A stretch of 16,366 nt of DNA from positions 1 to 16,366 of the forward strand of contig SBGI01000311.1 of assembly GCA_006227015.1 (NCBI GenBank), given 5' to 3'. The position numbers were made by a program, and so were the translations under genes. Each line of letters begins with the position of its first letter. Position 1 is the stretch's first letter. Below, piece after piece: positions 16,259 to 16,366 of the stretch. The notes under the pieces were generated by a model. That model was not told the DNA's origin. It ran no database searches and saw only the letters and a program-made list of their open reading frames with translations. Source of the stretch: Gammaproteobacteria bacterium (GTDB taxonomy: Bacteria > Pseudomonadota > Gammaproteobacteria > Pseudomonadales > Porticoccaceae).

Positions 16259-16366
16259 CTACAGCCGCATCAGGTCATTGTATAGGGCAAGCAACATCAG
16301 CCCAATCACCAAAAACATGCCCACCCGAAAGCCCATCATCTGGATTTTCTCGGGAACCGGTGAGCC
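16259..16366 (-). CDS. rseP: C-terminal end of RseP zinc metalloprotease (partial)
   Basis: Thirty-five codons plus TAG, running off the right edge of the window. The peptide GSPVPEKIQMMGFRVGMF is followed by a hydrophobic helix and ends YNDLMRL. This matches the C-terminus of RseP, the inner-membrane site-2 protease that cleaves RseA to release sigma-E; its last transmembrane segment is what is seen. The catalytic HExxH and PDZ domains lie outside. The position just upstream of bamA supports the call. Confidence 0.9.
   Translation of the reverse strand, partial: GSPVPEKIQMMGFRVGMFLVIGLMLLALYNDLMRL

Noticed and set aside
1..16366. CRISPR array, transposon, tRNA or rRNA
   Set aside because: No repeated spacer pattern, transposase-like frame, tRNA cloverleaf or rRNA sequence was noticed; no computed search was possible.

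Overview
The window is a stretch of gammaproteobacterial chromosome carrying the conserved envelope, lipid and replication cluster, read on the minus strand: rseP (only its last 35 codons, at the right edge) - bamA - skp - lpxD - fabZ - lpxA - lpxB - rnhB - [wax ester synthase/DGAT gene] - dnaE - accA - [GAF regulator on the + strand] - tilS. Gene order and protein lengths match the family in E. coli and Pseudomonas. LpxA looks closer to the Pseudomonas type (start MSQIDPRAIIDPSA; the HIGHDS stretch). With a storage-lipid acyltransferase also present, this suggests a marine or soil Pseudomonadales/Cellvibrionales-like bacterium. That placement is an inference from memory of sequences, not a computed phylogeny.

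Region by region: 14-1339 holds tilS (tRNA-Ile lysidine synthetase), complete. 1340-1631 is a divergent regulatory gap with a CRP/Vfr-like site, an imperfect inverted repeat over a TATACT hexamer, and a 19-codon upstream ORF that overlaps the next gene. 1632-2951 (+) encodes a 439-aa AcoR/DhaR-type GAF protein with an unassigned N-terminal module and no visible DNA-binding or AAA+ output domain. 2974-3924 is accA, preceded by a hairpin that covers a strong Shine-Dalgarno sequence. 4017-7511 is dnaE (Pol III alpha, 1164 aa, no intein). 7595-9118 is a WS/DGAT with its own promoter-like element and a basic RGRPRK tail. 9282-11818 is rnhB-lpxB-lpxA, 11823-13310 fabZ-lpxD, 13332-16220 skp-bamA, and 16259-16366 the 3' end of rseP.

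How the genes fit together: RseP handles the sigma-E envelope stress response. BamA and Skp insert and chaperone outer-membrane proteins. LpxD, LpxA and LpxB build the lipid A precursor from 3-hydroxyacyl-ACP, which FabZ draws off for fatty acid elongation. AccA supplies malonyl-CoA. The WS/DGAT would send acyl-CoA into storage wax esters or triacylglycerols. RnhB and DnaE belong to replication and ribonucleotide repair, and TilS to tRNA modification.

Most of the window is ordinary core genome. I found no mobile element, CRISPR array, tRNA, rRNA or clear defence system. The parts worth a second look are the two genes inserted into the conserved order (the orphan GAF protein and the WS/DGAT) and a few local regulatory or residue-level oddities. 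I cannot claim a new biological system from sequence alone.
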